Source: Alkalihalobacillus sp. CinArs1 (GTDB lineage Bacteria; Bacillota; Bacilli; Bacillales; Guptibacillaceae). Taken from it: a DNA stretch of 64,000 nucleotides. Under the pieces are notes generated by a model that had not been told where the DNA came from, did not search any database, and saw nothing but the letters and a program-made list of their open reading frames with translations. Location of the stretch: the NCBI RefSeq assembly GCF_947387515.1, contig NZ_CANDOB010000001.1, forward strand, positions 1,116,001 to 1,180,000, given 5' to 3'. This document shows positions 28,578-36,739 of this stretch, in pieces; the stretch's first letter is position 1; the number at the start of each line of letters is the position of its first letter. Both the position numbers and the translations under genes were made by a program.

Positions 28578-28591
28578 CGAACTGGTATTCC
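28578..28591 (-). promoter_or_regulatory. Candidate LexA (DinR) operator for uvrBA
   Basis: CGAACTGGTATTCC read on the plus strand differs by one position from a symmetric GAAC-N4-GTTC core. It lies just upstream of the uvrB promoter, the position where B. subtilis has its DinR box. It is imperfect, so binding is inferred. Confidence 0.55.
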
Positions 28592-28675
28592 CCTTTTTTT
28601 CTATTAGCGCTTCCGATAACGCGCAATCTAAGGTATGCTGAGTGATAGCAAACTGCATGAAAGGGAGTACTGACA

Positions 28676-29539
28676 TTGATCGTTTTTCTCGCAATTCCAC
28701 TAGGACTAGCAATCGGAGCAATTTCAGGGTTCTTCGGAGTAGGAGGAGGCTTCTTATTAACGCCAATCCTCCTACTACTGGGTTATGAGCCTTCAACTGC
28801 TATAACGATCAGCTTATTATATAGCATGAGCACATCTGTTTCAGGAGCTCTTAAACATTACCAACAAAACCATATTCTTTGGAAAACTGTCCTCTTATTA
28901 TCGATTAGTGGAATGCTAAGCACTCAGATCGCCAAACCACTCGTCCTTTACTTAGAGTCAGTAGGATACGATGAACTTGTCATCTCGCTCCTGTATGTAG
29001 GATTGCTCAGTTATTTTGCATTGTCTATGCTCACTGAGAAAACAACCCACGAAAAAGCGCAGGGGTATTCCATTTCCCCTGTTCGAACAATTTTAATCGG
29101 ACTCACCGGTGGGTTTATCTCATCTGTTCTTGGAGTCGGTGGTGGATTCGTGATGGTTCCTTTATTAATAAATGTTCTTTATCTATCCCCACGCCTAGCT
29201 ATCGGAACGTCTCTTGCAAGCATATTCATTATCGTATCAACAGGGTTCTTTTCATACATAGGAAGTGTGACGATTCCGTTCTCCCTAGCTTTACTATTAG
29301 TGGTAGGTGCATTAGTTGGATCCCGTATCGGTGCAAGTATCACTGAACTTGTTTCCAACGACGTGATTCGAAAACTGCTAGGAACGTTGTATATCTTCAC
29401 ATTGATCAGCGTCATTTTGGAACTTTTCCAATTACCCGTAGCGGGGTTAATTGTTCTTTCTATCTATATAACACCCCTGATCATTTACTTTATCTATCAG
29501 TATAGAACGAAAAACAAGCGTCTATTCTCTTCGGAATAG
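28676..29539 (+). CDS. TSUP-family permease (sulfite/sulfonate exporter-like)
   Basis: A 287-residue membrane protein with eight hydrophobic segments in two repeats, each carrying the TSUP glycine signature: GAISGFFGVGGGFLLTPIL (about 17-35) and GLTGGFISSVLGVGGGFVMVPLL (about 138-160). The family moves small anions or sulfur compounds; the substrate here is not evident. The TTG start has GGGAG eight bases upstream. It is transcribed away from uvrB and its end overlaps a bidirectional terminator. Confidence 0.88.
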   Translation: MIVFLAIPLGLAIGAISGFFGVGGGFLLTPILLLLGYEPSTAITISLLYSMSTSVSGALKHYQQNHILWKTVLLLSISGMLSTQIAKPLVLYLESVGYDELVISLLYVGLLSYFALSMLTEKTTHEKAQGYSISPVRTILIGLTGGFISSVLGVGGGFVMVPLLINVLYLSPRLAIGTSLASIFIIVSTGFFSYIGSVTIPFSLALLLVVGALVGSRIGASITELVSNDVIRKLLGTLYIFTLISVILELFQLPVAGLIVLSIYITPLIIYFIYQYRTKNKRLFSSE

Positions 29540-29544
29540 ACGCT
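29517..29544. terminator. Bidirectional terminator between the TSUP gene and csbA
   Basis: An 11-bp stem (29517-29527 with 29534-29544) spans the last codons of the permease and the stop of csbA. T-rich sequence follows on the plus strand and less clearly on the minus strand. Confidence 0.75.
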
Positions 29545-29773
29545 ATTTTATCTTTTTCTTATTTTGTTTTTGTATTTTCGAAGAAAAGTAAAATCCGATT
29601 AAAGCAGATAGTATCGTTAAAATAATTAAATGAATCGGGTGATCAAACCCTCCAAAGATTGCCCACATGAAAAGCAGTGCTAATCCAAGACTAACATATT
29701 TATTATACGTAACGCGTGTAAACACAACTGCCACAACCGCTGGAATAAGTAAAGCTGCTAATATTTCCTGCAT
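29543..29773 (-). CDS. csbA: CsbA small membrane protein
   Basis: The ATG at 29773, with AGAGGGG upstream, yields 76 residues, the same length as B. subtilis CsbA. The VVFTRVTYNKYVSLGLALLF stretch closely resembles the CsbA core. Three hydrophobic segments and a lysine-rich tail are seen. In B. subtilis csbA is a sigma-B gene lying next to uvrBA; here the permease gene separates them. No sigma-B promoter was found just upstream. Function unknown. Confidence 0.85.
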   Translation of the reverse strand: MQEILAALLIPAVVAVVFTRVTYNKYVSLGLALLFMWAIFGGFDHPIHLIILTILSALIGFYFSSKIQKQNKKKIK

Positions 29774-29888
29774 GAGTTGGTTCCCCTCTCTAAAGCATAA
29801 CTCTTTCTCCATCTTACAACACATTCGTTAGAGAATGCTATGACAGGATGAAATTCTTATACAATCTTATACGATTCACACTCAGAAA

Positions 29889-29918
29889 AAGGTTGTCGAG
29901 GTAAACCTCAACAACCTT
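29889..29918 (-). terminator. Terminator after minJ
   Basis: A 13-bp stem (29906-29918 with 29889-29901, loop TTTA) followed by TTTCT on the minus strand, three bases after the minJ stop. Confidence 0.85.
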
Positions 29919-29921
29919 ATT

Positions 29922-31124
29922 TTAGCTTTCTCTGGCATATTCGATTGAATCATCCAGACGCTGTTCTTTTACGAACAACAAACCTAACTCATGGTGCTGA
30001 TCGTTGTAAAGCGCTCTTTGTTCAAATCGAATTTCTCCATTAAAGTCCAAAACCTGAAGCTTACAAAAAGCTGCATTTTGTTGGAGAGCAGTATAGAAAT
30101 CTGTTCCATTACCTACGGACATACCGTTCACTTTTGAAATGACTTCCCCTACTTGCAGATTCATTGAATCGGCAGGTGATTCAGGAAGGATTCCTAAAAT
30201 AACGAGTCCCTCATTCCGCTCATTAAAATATGCAGGTTTATTCATACCTCTATGAAGTAGTAAAATAGCTGCTCTGGCAACTACGATAATTGGGAACACC
30301 GAAAGAGCAAGCCAATCAGCACTTATAGCATAGCTTATTACCCCTAGAACTGTAGCAAAAGCACCGAGTATGACGACATGAACGCCATTTCGTTTAATTT
30401 CTGGTGCAGGCAAAGTATGATGGATTAATTTTCGGAACCCGATCGGCAATGGGAGGATTAGAAAAGAGTACGTCTGATCTCCGAATTGCAACAGGGGCCA
30501 CCAAGTAGTCGCTTCAATCGTTCCTGAAGGAAGAAATAGAAAGAGTGGCAACAGCCAAAGTCTTTGTACTTCATGGGCACCAACGAGTTTACCACGCTTA
30601 CTACGCACCAACCTAGGAGATGTTTGCTTCTTAGCATTCTGATTGATTAAAACTCCTTCGATGATAAGCAATACGCCTGCTAAAATTGCGAGTGCGATTA
30701 ATGAAACGGAATCAAACCCAGTTTGCCAGGAGTTCAACCATTCACTTCCTAGGTCAACAGGTTCATAAAAAAGAACTGCTGCAACTGGAAGGATAAATAC
30801 AAATGCTGGAGATAAGAAACGGATTTGTCCTGTAATTAGGATTAAAATAGCACTGATACTTAAAGCGACGACGATCCCCATCGGCACGACTAATCCTAAT
30901 AATAAGTTTAAACCGAATAGTGAAACCCCAGCGATAATCCCTGGAACGATCGCAAACTTCACATCGTCAAGAACGTCATGCACTCGCGTATGAAAATCCC
31001 TTCGATCTCGTTTCACTCGTGAGATTCCGATCATAAAAGCTGCCACCAAGCTAATATACGTAAGTGGGTTGATCAAAAAAGATATGATGCCTTTTACTAT
31101 GGAAAGACCTATCGTTTCCGCCAT
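29922..31124 (-). CDS. minJ: Division-site protein MinJ
   Basis: A 400-residue membrane protein with about seven hydrophobic segments and a C-terminal PDZ domain (about residues 300-375, GLVILGILPESPADSMNLQVGEVI). The order csbA-minJ-ctpB and the N-terminal pattern (two segments around GISRVKRDRRDFHTRVHDVLDDVKF) match B. subtilis MinJ (YvjD), which bridges DivIVA and MinD at the division site. The ATG has GGAGGAG upstream. A TGTCGAA (0A-like) word lies in the short upstream gap. Confidence 0.88.
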   Translation of the reverse strand: MAETIGLSIVKGIISFLINPLTYISLVAAFMIGISRVKRDRRDFHTRVHDVLDDVKFAIVPGIIAGVSLFGLNLLLGLVVPMGIVVALSISAILILITGQIRFLSPAFVFILPVAAVLFYEPVDLGSEWLNSWQTGFDSVSLIALAILAGVLLIIEGVLINQNAKKQTSPRLVRSKRGKLVGAHEVQRLWLLPLFLFLPSGTIEATTWWPLLQFGDQTYSFLILPLPIGFRKLIHHTLPAPEIKRNGVHVVILGAFATVLGVISYAISADWLALSVFPIIVVARAAILLLHRGMNKPAYFNERNEGLVILGILPESPADSMNLQVGEVISKVNGMSVGNGTDFYTALQQNAAFCKLQVLDFNGEIRFEQRALYNDQHHELGLLFVKEQRLDDSIEYARES

Positions 31125-31162
31125 GATTTACTCCTCCATCTTTCTATTCCTGTCAAAAGAAA

Positions 31163-31186
31163 ATTCCGCAGGATATCCTGCGGAAT
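31163..31186 (-). terminator. Terminator after ctpB
   Basis: A perfect 24-base palindrome followed by TTTTCTTTTG on the minus strand, 37 bases after the ctpB stop. Confidence 0.85.
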
Positions 31187-31189
31187 AGC

Positions 31190-31196
31190 TTCGACA
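31190..31196 (-). promoter_or_regulatory. Spo0A-box-like word upstream of minJ
   Basis: TTTTGTCGAAGC on the minus strand contains the exact TGTCGAA core of the 0A box, 66 bases before the minJ start codon. Binding is inferred from the motif only. Confidence 0.4.
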
Positions 31197-31222
31197 AAAC
31201 TAGCTCGTTTCCTTTTCTTAAT

Positions 31223-32671
31223 TTACTTTGCTAGTAGTTCCACAGCCGTTTCTAACTGAATATCGTTTTCTGGATTTCGAATAGACTCTACGATTTTTTC
31301 TTGTAGTTTTTGAGCTGTTTCTTCATTGATCTTACCCGAAACGGTTAAATCGTTTGAACGTTGAAATGCTTTAACAGCCGTAGTCGTCTTATCGCTAAAG
31401 TAACCATCTGTTCTACCAGGTTCAAATCCTAACCCTTTTAGCATAACTTGAGCTGATTCAACCTGCTTATTATTTTGATCATACTGAAGCGTTTTTTCGG
31501 TATTTAATGGATTCACATAAAAGTAGGAAGGTTGATCAGCCTTTAATGTTGGCTTGATGCCTTCTTTATGAATCCAGTTTCCATCAGGAGTCAACCACTT
31601 AAACATCGTTAGTTTGATATTACTGCCATCACCAAGATCAACTGTTGTTTGGACAGTTCCCTTGCCAAACGTTTTTTCACCAACTAGTTCATAGCCTCCT
31701 GCTTCCTTCAACGCACCTGCCAAAATTTCAGCGGCAGAAGCACTTCCTCTATCGATGAGACCAACGATCGGATAGTCCTTCTTTTCTCTAAGAGAAGAGA
31801 CGGAACGCTGCTTCTCACCTTTTCGATCTTCTATTTGTACAAAGGGCTTATCGTCTGGAATAATTTCTTGAGCGATGTCTGACACGCTATTCAACAAACC
31901 TCCAGGGTTGTTTCTCACATCGATAACAAGACCATCGATCCCTTGATCTTCTAGCTTCTTCAGTTCTTTTGAGAAACTTTCAGATGTGTTCTCAGAGAAT
32001 GACGTAATCTGCAACACTCCGATTGTTTTATTATTCTTTTGTATCGTCTCCGAGTAAACAGTTTCGATCGGAATCTCATCACGTGTCACATCGACTTCTA
32101 ATATTTCAGAGACACCAGGACGCTGGATACCCAGTTTTACGACCGTACCTTTTTCACCACGAATCTTTAATACGGCATCATAAAGGTCAAGACCCTCAGT
32201 ACTTTCACCGTCGATCGTCATGATTTTATCATTCGGACGAAGTCCGGCATCTTCTGCAGGGGAATCTTTATAAGGTGAGACGATCGTTACCCTGCCATCT
32301 TGCATATTCACTTCTGCACCAATACCTTCAAACGAAGAACCTAACGATTGGTTAAACTGCTCAGCAGTTTCTGGATCCATATAAACGGAATAAGGGTCTT
32401 CAAGGGTATCAAGCATTCCTTTTATTGCACCATCAAGCAAATTCTTTTGGTCAACATCACTTACATAGCGATCATTTATGAGTTCGTAAGCTTTATTGAT
32501 TTTCGTGAGTTCCTCAGAATCAATGTCATTTTCAGAGCCGTTCGCTACAGATCGCTCGATTCCTCCCTCAGAACCATCTTGAAAGAACGACATGACGGCG
32601 TATGTACCTCCAGCTCCCACAAGTAGGGCAATGACGACAAGTAGGCCGACAACCTTCCCTTTTATATTCAA
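31223..32671 (-). CDS. ctpB: S41 carboxyl-terminal processing protease CtpB
   Basis: Secreted or membrane-anchored serine protease of about 482 residues. An N-terminal hydrophobic anchor (about 8-27) is followed by a PDZ domain (about 90-170, FEGIGAEVN), the S41 core with the catalytic serine in DRGSASAAEIL and lysine in GEKTFGKGTVQ, and a C-terminal peptidoglycan-binding domain (about 405-475, LGFEPGRTDGYFSDKTTTAVKAFQ). In B. subtilis CtpB cleaves SpoIVFA to help activate sigma-K. The TTG at 32671 is favoured because GAGGTG lies six bases upstream; a GTG three codons earlier is the alternative. Confidence 0.92.
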   Translation of the reverse strand: MNIKGKVVGLLVVIALLVGAGGTYAVMSFFQDGSEGGIERSVANGSENDIDSEELTKINKAYELINDRYVSDVDQKNLLDGAIKGMLDTLEDPYSVYMDPETAEQFNQSLGSSFEGIGAEVNMQDGRVTIVSPYKDSPAEDAGLRPNDKIMTIDGESTEGLDLYDAVLKIRGEKGTVVKLGIQRPGVSEILEVDVTRDEIPIETVYSETIQKNNKTIGVLQITSFSENTSESFSKELKKLEDQGIDGLVIDVRNNPGGLLNSVSDIAQEIIPDDKPFVQIEDRKGEKQRSVSSLREKKDYPIVGLIDRGSASAAEILAGALKEAGGYELVGEKTFGKGTVQTTVDLGDGSNIKLTMFKWLTPDGNWIHKEGIKPTLKADQPSYFYVNPLNTEKTLQYDQNNKQVESAQVMLKGLGFEPGRTDGYFSDKTTTAVKAFQRSNDLTVSGKINEETAQKLQEKIVESIRNPENDIQLETAVELLAK

Positions 32672-32697
32672 TCTACTCACCTCTTCTAGTTTGAAAG

Positions 32698-32730
32698 AAA
32701 AGGCATCACACCTTAGCGATGCGATGCCTT
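32698..32730 (-). terminator. Terminator after the M23 peptidase gene
   Basis: A 12-bp stem with wobble pairs (32719-32730 with 32698-32709) and TTTCTTTC on the minus strand. It lies between the peptidase gene and ctpB. Confidence 0.8.
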
Positions 32731-32818
32731 TTCATCTTATTGTACTATATGACCGGCTTGTTTTCATTATGTTTCCAACTATAGGAGCCAACACTTGTAA
32801 AACAGAGCCTTTATTATT

Positions 32819-34138
32819 TTAAGGTAGGTAGTTTAAAGGATTAACGGCATTCGACTTACTTTGGTTCCAAGATCCTTTGTGAACTTCAAAGTGTAGATGC
32901 TGTCCTTTTGAAGCTCCCGTGTTCCCCATCGTTCCAAGGTAAGTACCTGCGCTTACTGATTGCCCAGTGGAAACGCCAAGGTCTCTCATGTGCGCATAAA
33001 CTGTTGTGAACATTTGACCATTGATGCTATGCGTTAGGAAAACAACGTTTCCGTAGCTGTCTGAATAGTACGAACGTAGTACAGTTCCATCTGCTGCTGC
33101 GTAAACTGGGTTTTTACCGCCTTGTGCGATATCAATCCCTGCGTGGAATGAACCCCAGCGTTGTCCGATTCCAGAAGTAACTCGTCCTGCAGTTGGCCAT
33201 CTGAAGCTTGAGCTGCTTGAAACAGCAGGAGCAGGTTCGCTTGATGCTGTAGATTCGTTCGAACTGCTAGAGTTATTGCTTGTAGCTGCCTTCTTTGCCG
33301 CTGCCTTTTCAGCTGCCGCTTTCTTTGCTGCTGCTTCACGAGCTGCAGCTGCTTTTCTTGCCGCTTCTTCAGCACGCTTAATTTCTTGTTGAACTGCTTT
33401 TTCTTGGGCTTTTAGAATTTCAGCAGTTTCATTAAGGTCCAACATGTGGTCATGAAGCTCACCCTCTTCATGTTCAAGGGACGCCATCAACTTATCTTTT
33501 TCAGCTTTTTGAGCGCTGAGTTCTTTTTTAAGAGACTCTAGCTCAGCTTTCTTCTCTTCAAGGGAAGCGAGCTTCTTCTCGACTTCTGCTTTCTTCTCTT
33601 CTACCGCTAGTTTGTCTGCTTTGTGCTCTTCAAGAATCTTCTTATCTTGTTCAGCAATCGTGTTTAGAGCTAGAACACGTTCCACAAAGTCACCAAAGCT
33701 AGACGCACCGAGAAGTACTTCCATATAATCTACAGAACCTCCGTTGTTCTGTTGCATGGAACGAACGCGGTCTTTTAGTAGCTTATCGCGTTCTGCGATA
33801 CGCTTTTCGAGAGCCTTGATTTCTTCTTTAAGCTGTTCTACTTCAGACATCGTCTCTTCGATTTCTTTTTCTTTCGTAGTGATCTTGTTATCTGTTTCCG
33901 CTACAGCTTGATCGATACGACGAATTTCTGCTTGTACTTGTTCTTGTTCTTTCTTAACTTCTTCAAGCTTAGATTCCTTTTCTTTAAGGTCATCTGCATT
34001 TTGTGACTGCTTATCTTTTACATCATCAAGTTTCTCGTCAAGTGAATTCGCTTGTATAGGTGCTGGTGAGACTGTAGTCGATAATGTGCTTAACCCGAGT
34101 GTAATCGTTAATGCCGTGGCCATTACTTTAAACTTCAA
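32819..34138 (-). CDS. Secreted M23 (LytM) peptidase with coiled coil, EnvC-like
   Basis: A 439-residue cell-wall endopeptidase or activator. It has a signal peptide (residues 1-30, cleavage after IQA-N likely), a long heptad-rich coiled coil (about 33-245), an Ala/Lys-rich stretch (about 245-285), a Ser-rich linker, and a C-terminal LytM domain (about 315-435). The LytM zinc ligands look intact: His and Asp in FHAGID, and HLHFE. Directly downstream of ftsEX, it is the obvious candidate partner of the FtsEX complex. The TTG at 34138 follows GGGGGAGG; the frame upstream runs into that site. Confidence 0.9.
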   Translation of the reverse strand: MKFKVMATALTITLGLSTLSTTVSPAPIQANSLDEKLDDVKDKQSQNADDLKEKESKLEEVKKEQEQVQAEIRRIDQAVAETDNKITTKEKEIEETMSEVEQLKEEIKALEKRIAERDKLLKDRVRSMQQNNGGSVDYMEVLLGASSFGDFVERVLALNTIAEQDKKILEEHKADKLAVEEKKAEVEKKLASLEEKKAELESLKKELSAQKAEKDKLMASLEHEEGELHDHMLDLNETAEILKAQEKAVQQEIKRAEEAARKAAAAREAAAKKAAAEKAAAKKAATSNNSSSSNESTASSEPAPAVSSSSSFRWPTAGRVTSGIGQRWGSFHAGIDIAQGGKNPVYAAADGTVLRSYYSDSYGNVVFLTHSINGQMFTTVYAHMRDLGVSTGQSVSAGTYLGTMGNTGASKGQHLHFEVHKGSWNQSKSNAVNPLNYLP

Positions 34139-34189
34139 TCTTTCTTCCTCCCCCAAAAATAGACAATCTATTTATCTTTTAATTTGTTG

Positions 34190-35083
34190 TTAGACTTTCA
34201 AAAACTTTCGCATGGACGTAAGACTTCCCCAGACTCCGATGATGACGCCAAGAACAACTAATAGAGCTGCAAGCTGGTATACAAACGGTGTTACTGGTAA
34301 TAGGTCGATAAAGAAAGTAGGGTATCTCGTGCTGATTAGATCTGTTAAGAAGTAATAGCCATAAATCAATACGCCTATTGGAATCAAAGCTCCAAATATA
34401 CCGATCAGGACACCCTCGATAAGGAACGGCCAGCGAATAAACCAGTTTGTCGCACCTACTAATTTCATAATCTCAATTTCAGTTCTTCTGGCAACAATTG
34501 TTAGTTTAATTGTGTTTGAAATGAGGAACATAGCAGTGAATAGAAGGCCTATTACGAGCCCTAGTCCTACATTTCGTGAGATCTCTAACACTTTAAACAA
34601 TCTATTAACGGTCTCTTGACCGAACTCAACATTCTCCACGTACTCAAATTGTTTAATTTGATCAGCAACGCGATTGATGTCTTGAGGATCGCTTGTCTTG
34701 ACGACAAACTCATCACTCAATGGGTTTTCGTCTTTTAGTGATTCGAAAACTTCACCTTGATCACCAAGATTATCGATTAGGTTATCTAATCCTTCTTCTT
34801 TTGACTGAAACGTAACAGATTCAACTTCAGAAATGTTTTCGATCTTCGCTTTAAGTTCATCCTGCTGTTCTTTCTCAGCTGTAAGATCGATGAAAGTTCT
34901 GATCTCAACATCTTCTTCTAACTGATCTCCAAATGCATTTAAGTTTAATACTAATGTTAGGAATACTCCTACTAATAGGAGCGTTACAGTAACTGCTGAG
35001 ATGGATGCAAAGCTCATCCACCCATTTCGACCGATGTTTTTAAACGCTTCTTTACTGTGTCTTCCAAACGTTTTAATCTTCAT
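34190..35083 (-). CDS. ftsX: Cell-division ABC transporter permease FtsX
   Basis: A 297-residue membrane protein: one N-terminal membrane segment (about 18-45, SFASISAVTVTLLLVGVFL), an extracellular domain of about 120 residues, then three segments with MacB/FtsX features (IVARRTEIEIMKLVGATNWFIRWPFLIEG). With FtsE it transmits ATP hydrolysis to extracellular hydrolases. The ATG at 35083 gives the family length (296 in B. subtilis) and has AGAGGTGAG upstream. It overlaps ftsE by 11 bases. Confidence 0.96.
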   Translation of the reverse strand: MKIKTFGRHSKEAFKNIGRNGWMSFASISAVTVTLLLVGVFLTLVLNLNAFGDQLEEDVEIRTFIDLTAEKEQQDELKAKIENISEVESVTFQSKEEGLDNLIDNLGDQGEVFESLKDENPLSDEFVVKTSDPQDINRVADQIKQFEYVENVEFGQETVNRLFKVLEISRNVGLGLVIGLLFTAMFLISNTIKLTIVARRTEIEIMKLVGATNWFIRWPFLIEGVLIGIFGALIPIGVLIYGYYFLTDLISTRYPTFFIDLLPVTPFVYQLAALLVVLGVIIGVWGSLTSMRKFLKV

Positions 35084-35759
35084 ACCCGTACTCACCTCTT
35101 GCTTCATCACGGGAGATCAAACCGTCTTCAATTGCAATAACACGCTTCCTAAAGGAATTTACGATATCCTTATTATGAGTTGCCATTAATACAGTTGTAC
35201 CGCGATTGTTAATTTCATCAAGTAAATTCATAATTTCCCATGCTGTGTCCGGGTCCAGATTACCAGTCGGTTCATCTGTTAATAGGATCACGGGATTATT
35301 TACGATCGCTCTTGCTATTGAAACCCTCTGCTGTTCTCCACCTGAAAGCTCATCTGGTAGAAATCTTGCTTTGTTTTTCAAGTTCACTAGACTTAAAACA
35401 TCCATTACACGTTTACGAATGACTGTTTTATTTTCTTCGATGACTTCAAGAGCAAAAGCGACGTTTTCATAGACAGTTAGCTTTGGAAGAAGTTTAAAAT
35501 CCTGAAAGACCACGCCAATGTCACGACGCAGTTTAGGGACGTTCTTATTCTTCATCTTTCCAACGTCTTTGCCATTAATGATAATCTTTCCACTCGTCGG
35601 CTTTTCTTCCCGATACATCATTCTCATAAATGTTGATTTACCGGCTCCACTTGGGCCAACTATGTAAACAAATTCACCTTTGTTGATTTTTACATCTATA
35701 CCATTAATCGCTTTTATTCCGTTTTTGTATGTTTTCCATACATCGTTCATTTCGATCAC
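35073..35759 (-). CDS. ftsE: Cell-division ATP-binding protein FtsE
   Basis: A 228-residue ABC ATPase. Walker A GPSGAGKST lies at about residues 36-44, Q-loop VFQDF, signature LSGGEQQRVSIARA, Walker B LLTDEPTGNLD and H-loop ATHNK. The FtsE-specific VVFQDFKLLPKLTVYENVAFALEV stretch is present. GTG start supported by a GTAGGAAG site. It begins the operon ftsE-ftsX, followed by the M23 peptidase. Upstream is a long non-coding gap with one 0A-like box. Confidence 0.97.
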   Translation of the reverse strand: MIEMNDVWKTYKNGIKAINGIDVKINKGEFVYIVGPSGAGKSTFMRMMYREEKPTSGKIIINGKDVGKMKNKNVPKLRRDIGVVFQDFKLLPKLTVYENVAFALEVIEENKTVIRKRVMDVLSLVNLKNKARFLPDELSGGEQQRVSIARAIVNNPVILLTDEPTGNLDPDTAWEIMNLLDEINNRGTTVLMATHNKDIVNSFRKRVIAIEDGLISRDEARGEYGYED

Positions 35760-36003
35760 GTTTTACCACTTCCTACTTGCTAAAGTCATGATGCAATCTA
35801 TTAGGATCTAGGTGTTTATTATTAGCTTGATTCGTTTTATCTCTTACATCTGAAGATATTATAACAAACAAATTCGATATTTTAAGACAAATTTTTATTA
35901 CATTTCTGTTTCAATAGCTTCTTGTTTTGACATGTTTTGCAATAGTGGTTTAATAATGTCCTATAAACCTTGTCAAATTGGGATTTATATTATAGGGCAT
36001 TTT

Positions 36004-36010
36004 TGTCGAA
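36004..36010 (+). promoter_or_regulatory. Spo0A-box-like word upstream of ftsE
   Basis: TTTTTGTCGAAATA contains the exact TGTCGAA core, about 245 bases before the ftsE start. In B. subtilis FtsEX affects entry into sporulation, which would make control by Spo0A sensible, but binding here is inferred from the motif. Confidence 0.4.
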
Positions 36011-36037
36011 ATACGATTATCTATAAATGATTTAAAA

Positions 36038-36062
36038 GAGCACATGCGAAACGCATGTGCTC
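36038..36062. repeat. Hairpin copy 1 of a matched pair
   Basis: An 11-bp stem with a three-base loop (arms GAGCACATGCG and CGCATGTGCTC). On the minus strand it is followed by TTTTAAATC and would act as a terminator. The same stem, with a different loop, recurs at 36286-36311. Confidence 0.85.
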
Positions 36063-36285
36063 ATGTTGCTGAAAACCTAGAGGATGTGGTCCCTATGCCG
36101 CAGGAGTTTGAATACAGTTAAACAAAGTAAAACTTTCCGAACGATTATGCTAGCGATCTTTCTTCCCGTAGCCCTCATTTGAAGCTAGCTTAAAAACTGA
36201 AAAAACCTTAATTCAACGTGGATTGAAGGCGAGCATCTTGAAACTTACGCCCAGCAGGTAGCTCTTAAGACTTTTTTACAGTCTG
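36063..36285. ncRNA. Unassigned structured segment, candidate small RNA
   Basis: About 220 bases without a coding frame, between the two matched hairpins in the ftsE-cccB gap. Several local stems are visible on either strand: TGTGG...CCGCA (36090s), AAAGT...ACTTT, GCTAGC...GCTAGC with an inner GAA/TTC, CCTT..TCAA...TTGA.AGG, and AGACT...AGTCT at the distal end. Hairpin 1 ends a minus-strand RNA (TTTT tail); hairpin 2 ends a plus-strand RNA (TTCGTTTATTT tail). It does not match the 6S, tmRNA, SRP, RNase P or T-box signatures I can recall. It might also be a decayed insertion. The rest of the 556-base gap (35760-36037) holds AT-rich sequence with the ftsE promoter region and one 0A-like box. 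Confidence 0.4.
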
Positions 36286-36311
36286 AGAGCACATGCAAAT
36301 GCATGTGCTCT
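36286..36311. repeat. Hairpin copy 2 of a matched pair
   Basis: An 11-bp stem with a four-base loop (arms AGAGCACATGC and GCATGTGCTCT), nearly identical to the hairpin at 36038-36062. It lies five bases after the cccB stop. T-rich sequence follows only on the plus strand. Confidence 0.85.
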
Positions 36312-36315
36312 TCGT

Positions 36316-36690
36316 TTATTTCATATTCGCTAACCAACTCGCAAGATTCTCTGCTTCTTCTCCCTCGACAAGGTTCGCTGGCATTTGGCCTTTACCATTT
36401 TGCACGATGTTTAAGATTGTATCTTTAGAAAGGCGTTCACCGACATTCGTTAAGGCAGGTCCTACATCACCTTTTAAGTTCTCACCATGACATTGAAGAC
36501 ATTGTTGCTCGTAGGTTGCTTCAGCAGCTTCAACATCGTAGTCTTGTGCTGAATCTCCTGATTCTTCTTCAGTCGTTTCATCAGAAGAACCTTCATTCAT
36601 CGCACCCTCATCTCCATTATTTCCACCACAAGCTGTAAGAGCCATTGCGAGCACGAGTCCAAATAAAACTGTTAGCCACCTTTTCAACAT
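36316..36690 (-). CDS. cccB: Cytochrome c-551 lipoprotein
   Basis: Small membrane-tethered c-type cytochrome, 124 residues from the ATG at 36690 (AGGGGTGG upstream). A lipobox ends in LTAC at about residue 20. An acidic Ser/Glu/Asp-rich spacer follows, then a single haem site CLQCH near residue 61 and the axial methionine in GKGQMPANL. It should shuttle electrons on the outer face of the membrane to cytochrome oxidase. It is next to yvjA and upstream of ftsE, the same place as B. subtilis cccB. Confidence 0.93.
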   Translation of the reverse strand: MLKRWLTVLFGLVLAMALTACGGNNGDEGAMNEGSSDETTEEESGDSAQDYDVEAAEATYEQQCLQCHGENLKGDVGPALTNVGERLSKDTILNIVQNGKGQMPANLVEGEEAENLASWLANMK

Positions 36691-36739
36691 TACCACCCCT
36701 GTAATCAAGTTAAGAAATGCTACTTTTACTATAACCTGC

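Noticed and set aside
28542-28796. Minus-strand open frame of 84 codons spanning the uvrB-TSUP gap
   Set aside because: It covers the uvrB promoter and the antisense of the TSUP gene; no coding support.
33034-33375. Gln/Lys/Arg-rich frame of 113 codons inside the M23 peptidase gene
   Set aside because: It is a frame-shifted reading of the Ala/Lys-rich linker; low complexity explains the open frame.
36063-36285. 6S RNA, tmRNA, SRP RNA, RNase P RNA or T-box leader in the ftsE-cccB gap
   Set aside because: None of the conserved sequence blocks of these RNAs that I can recall is present, so only an unassigned structured segment is reported.
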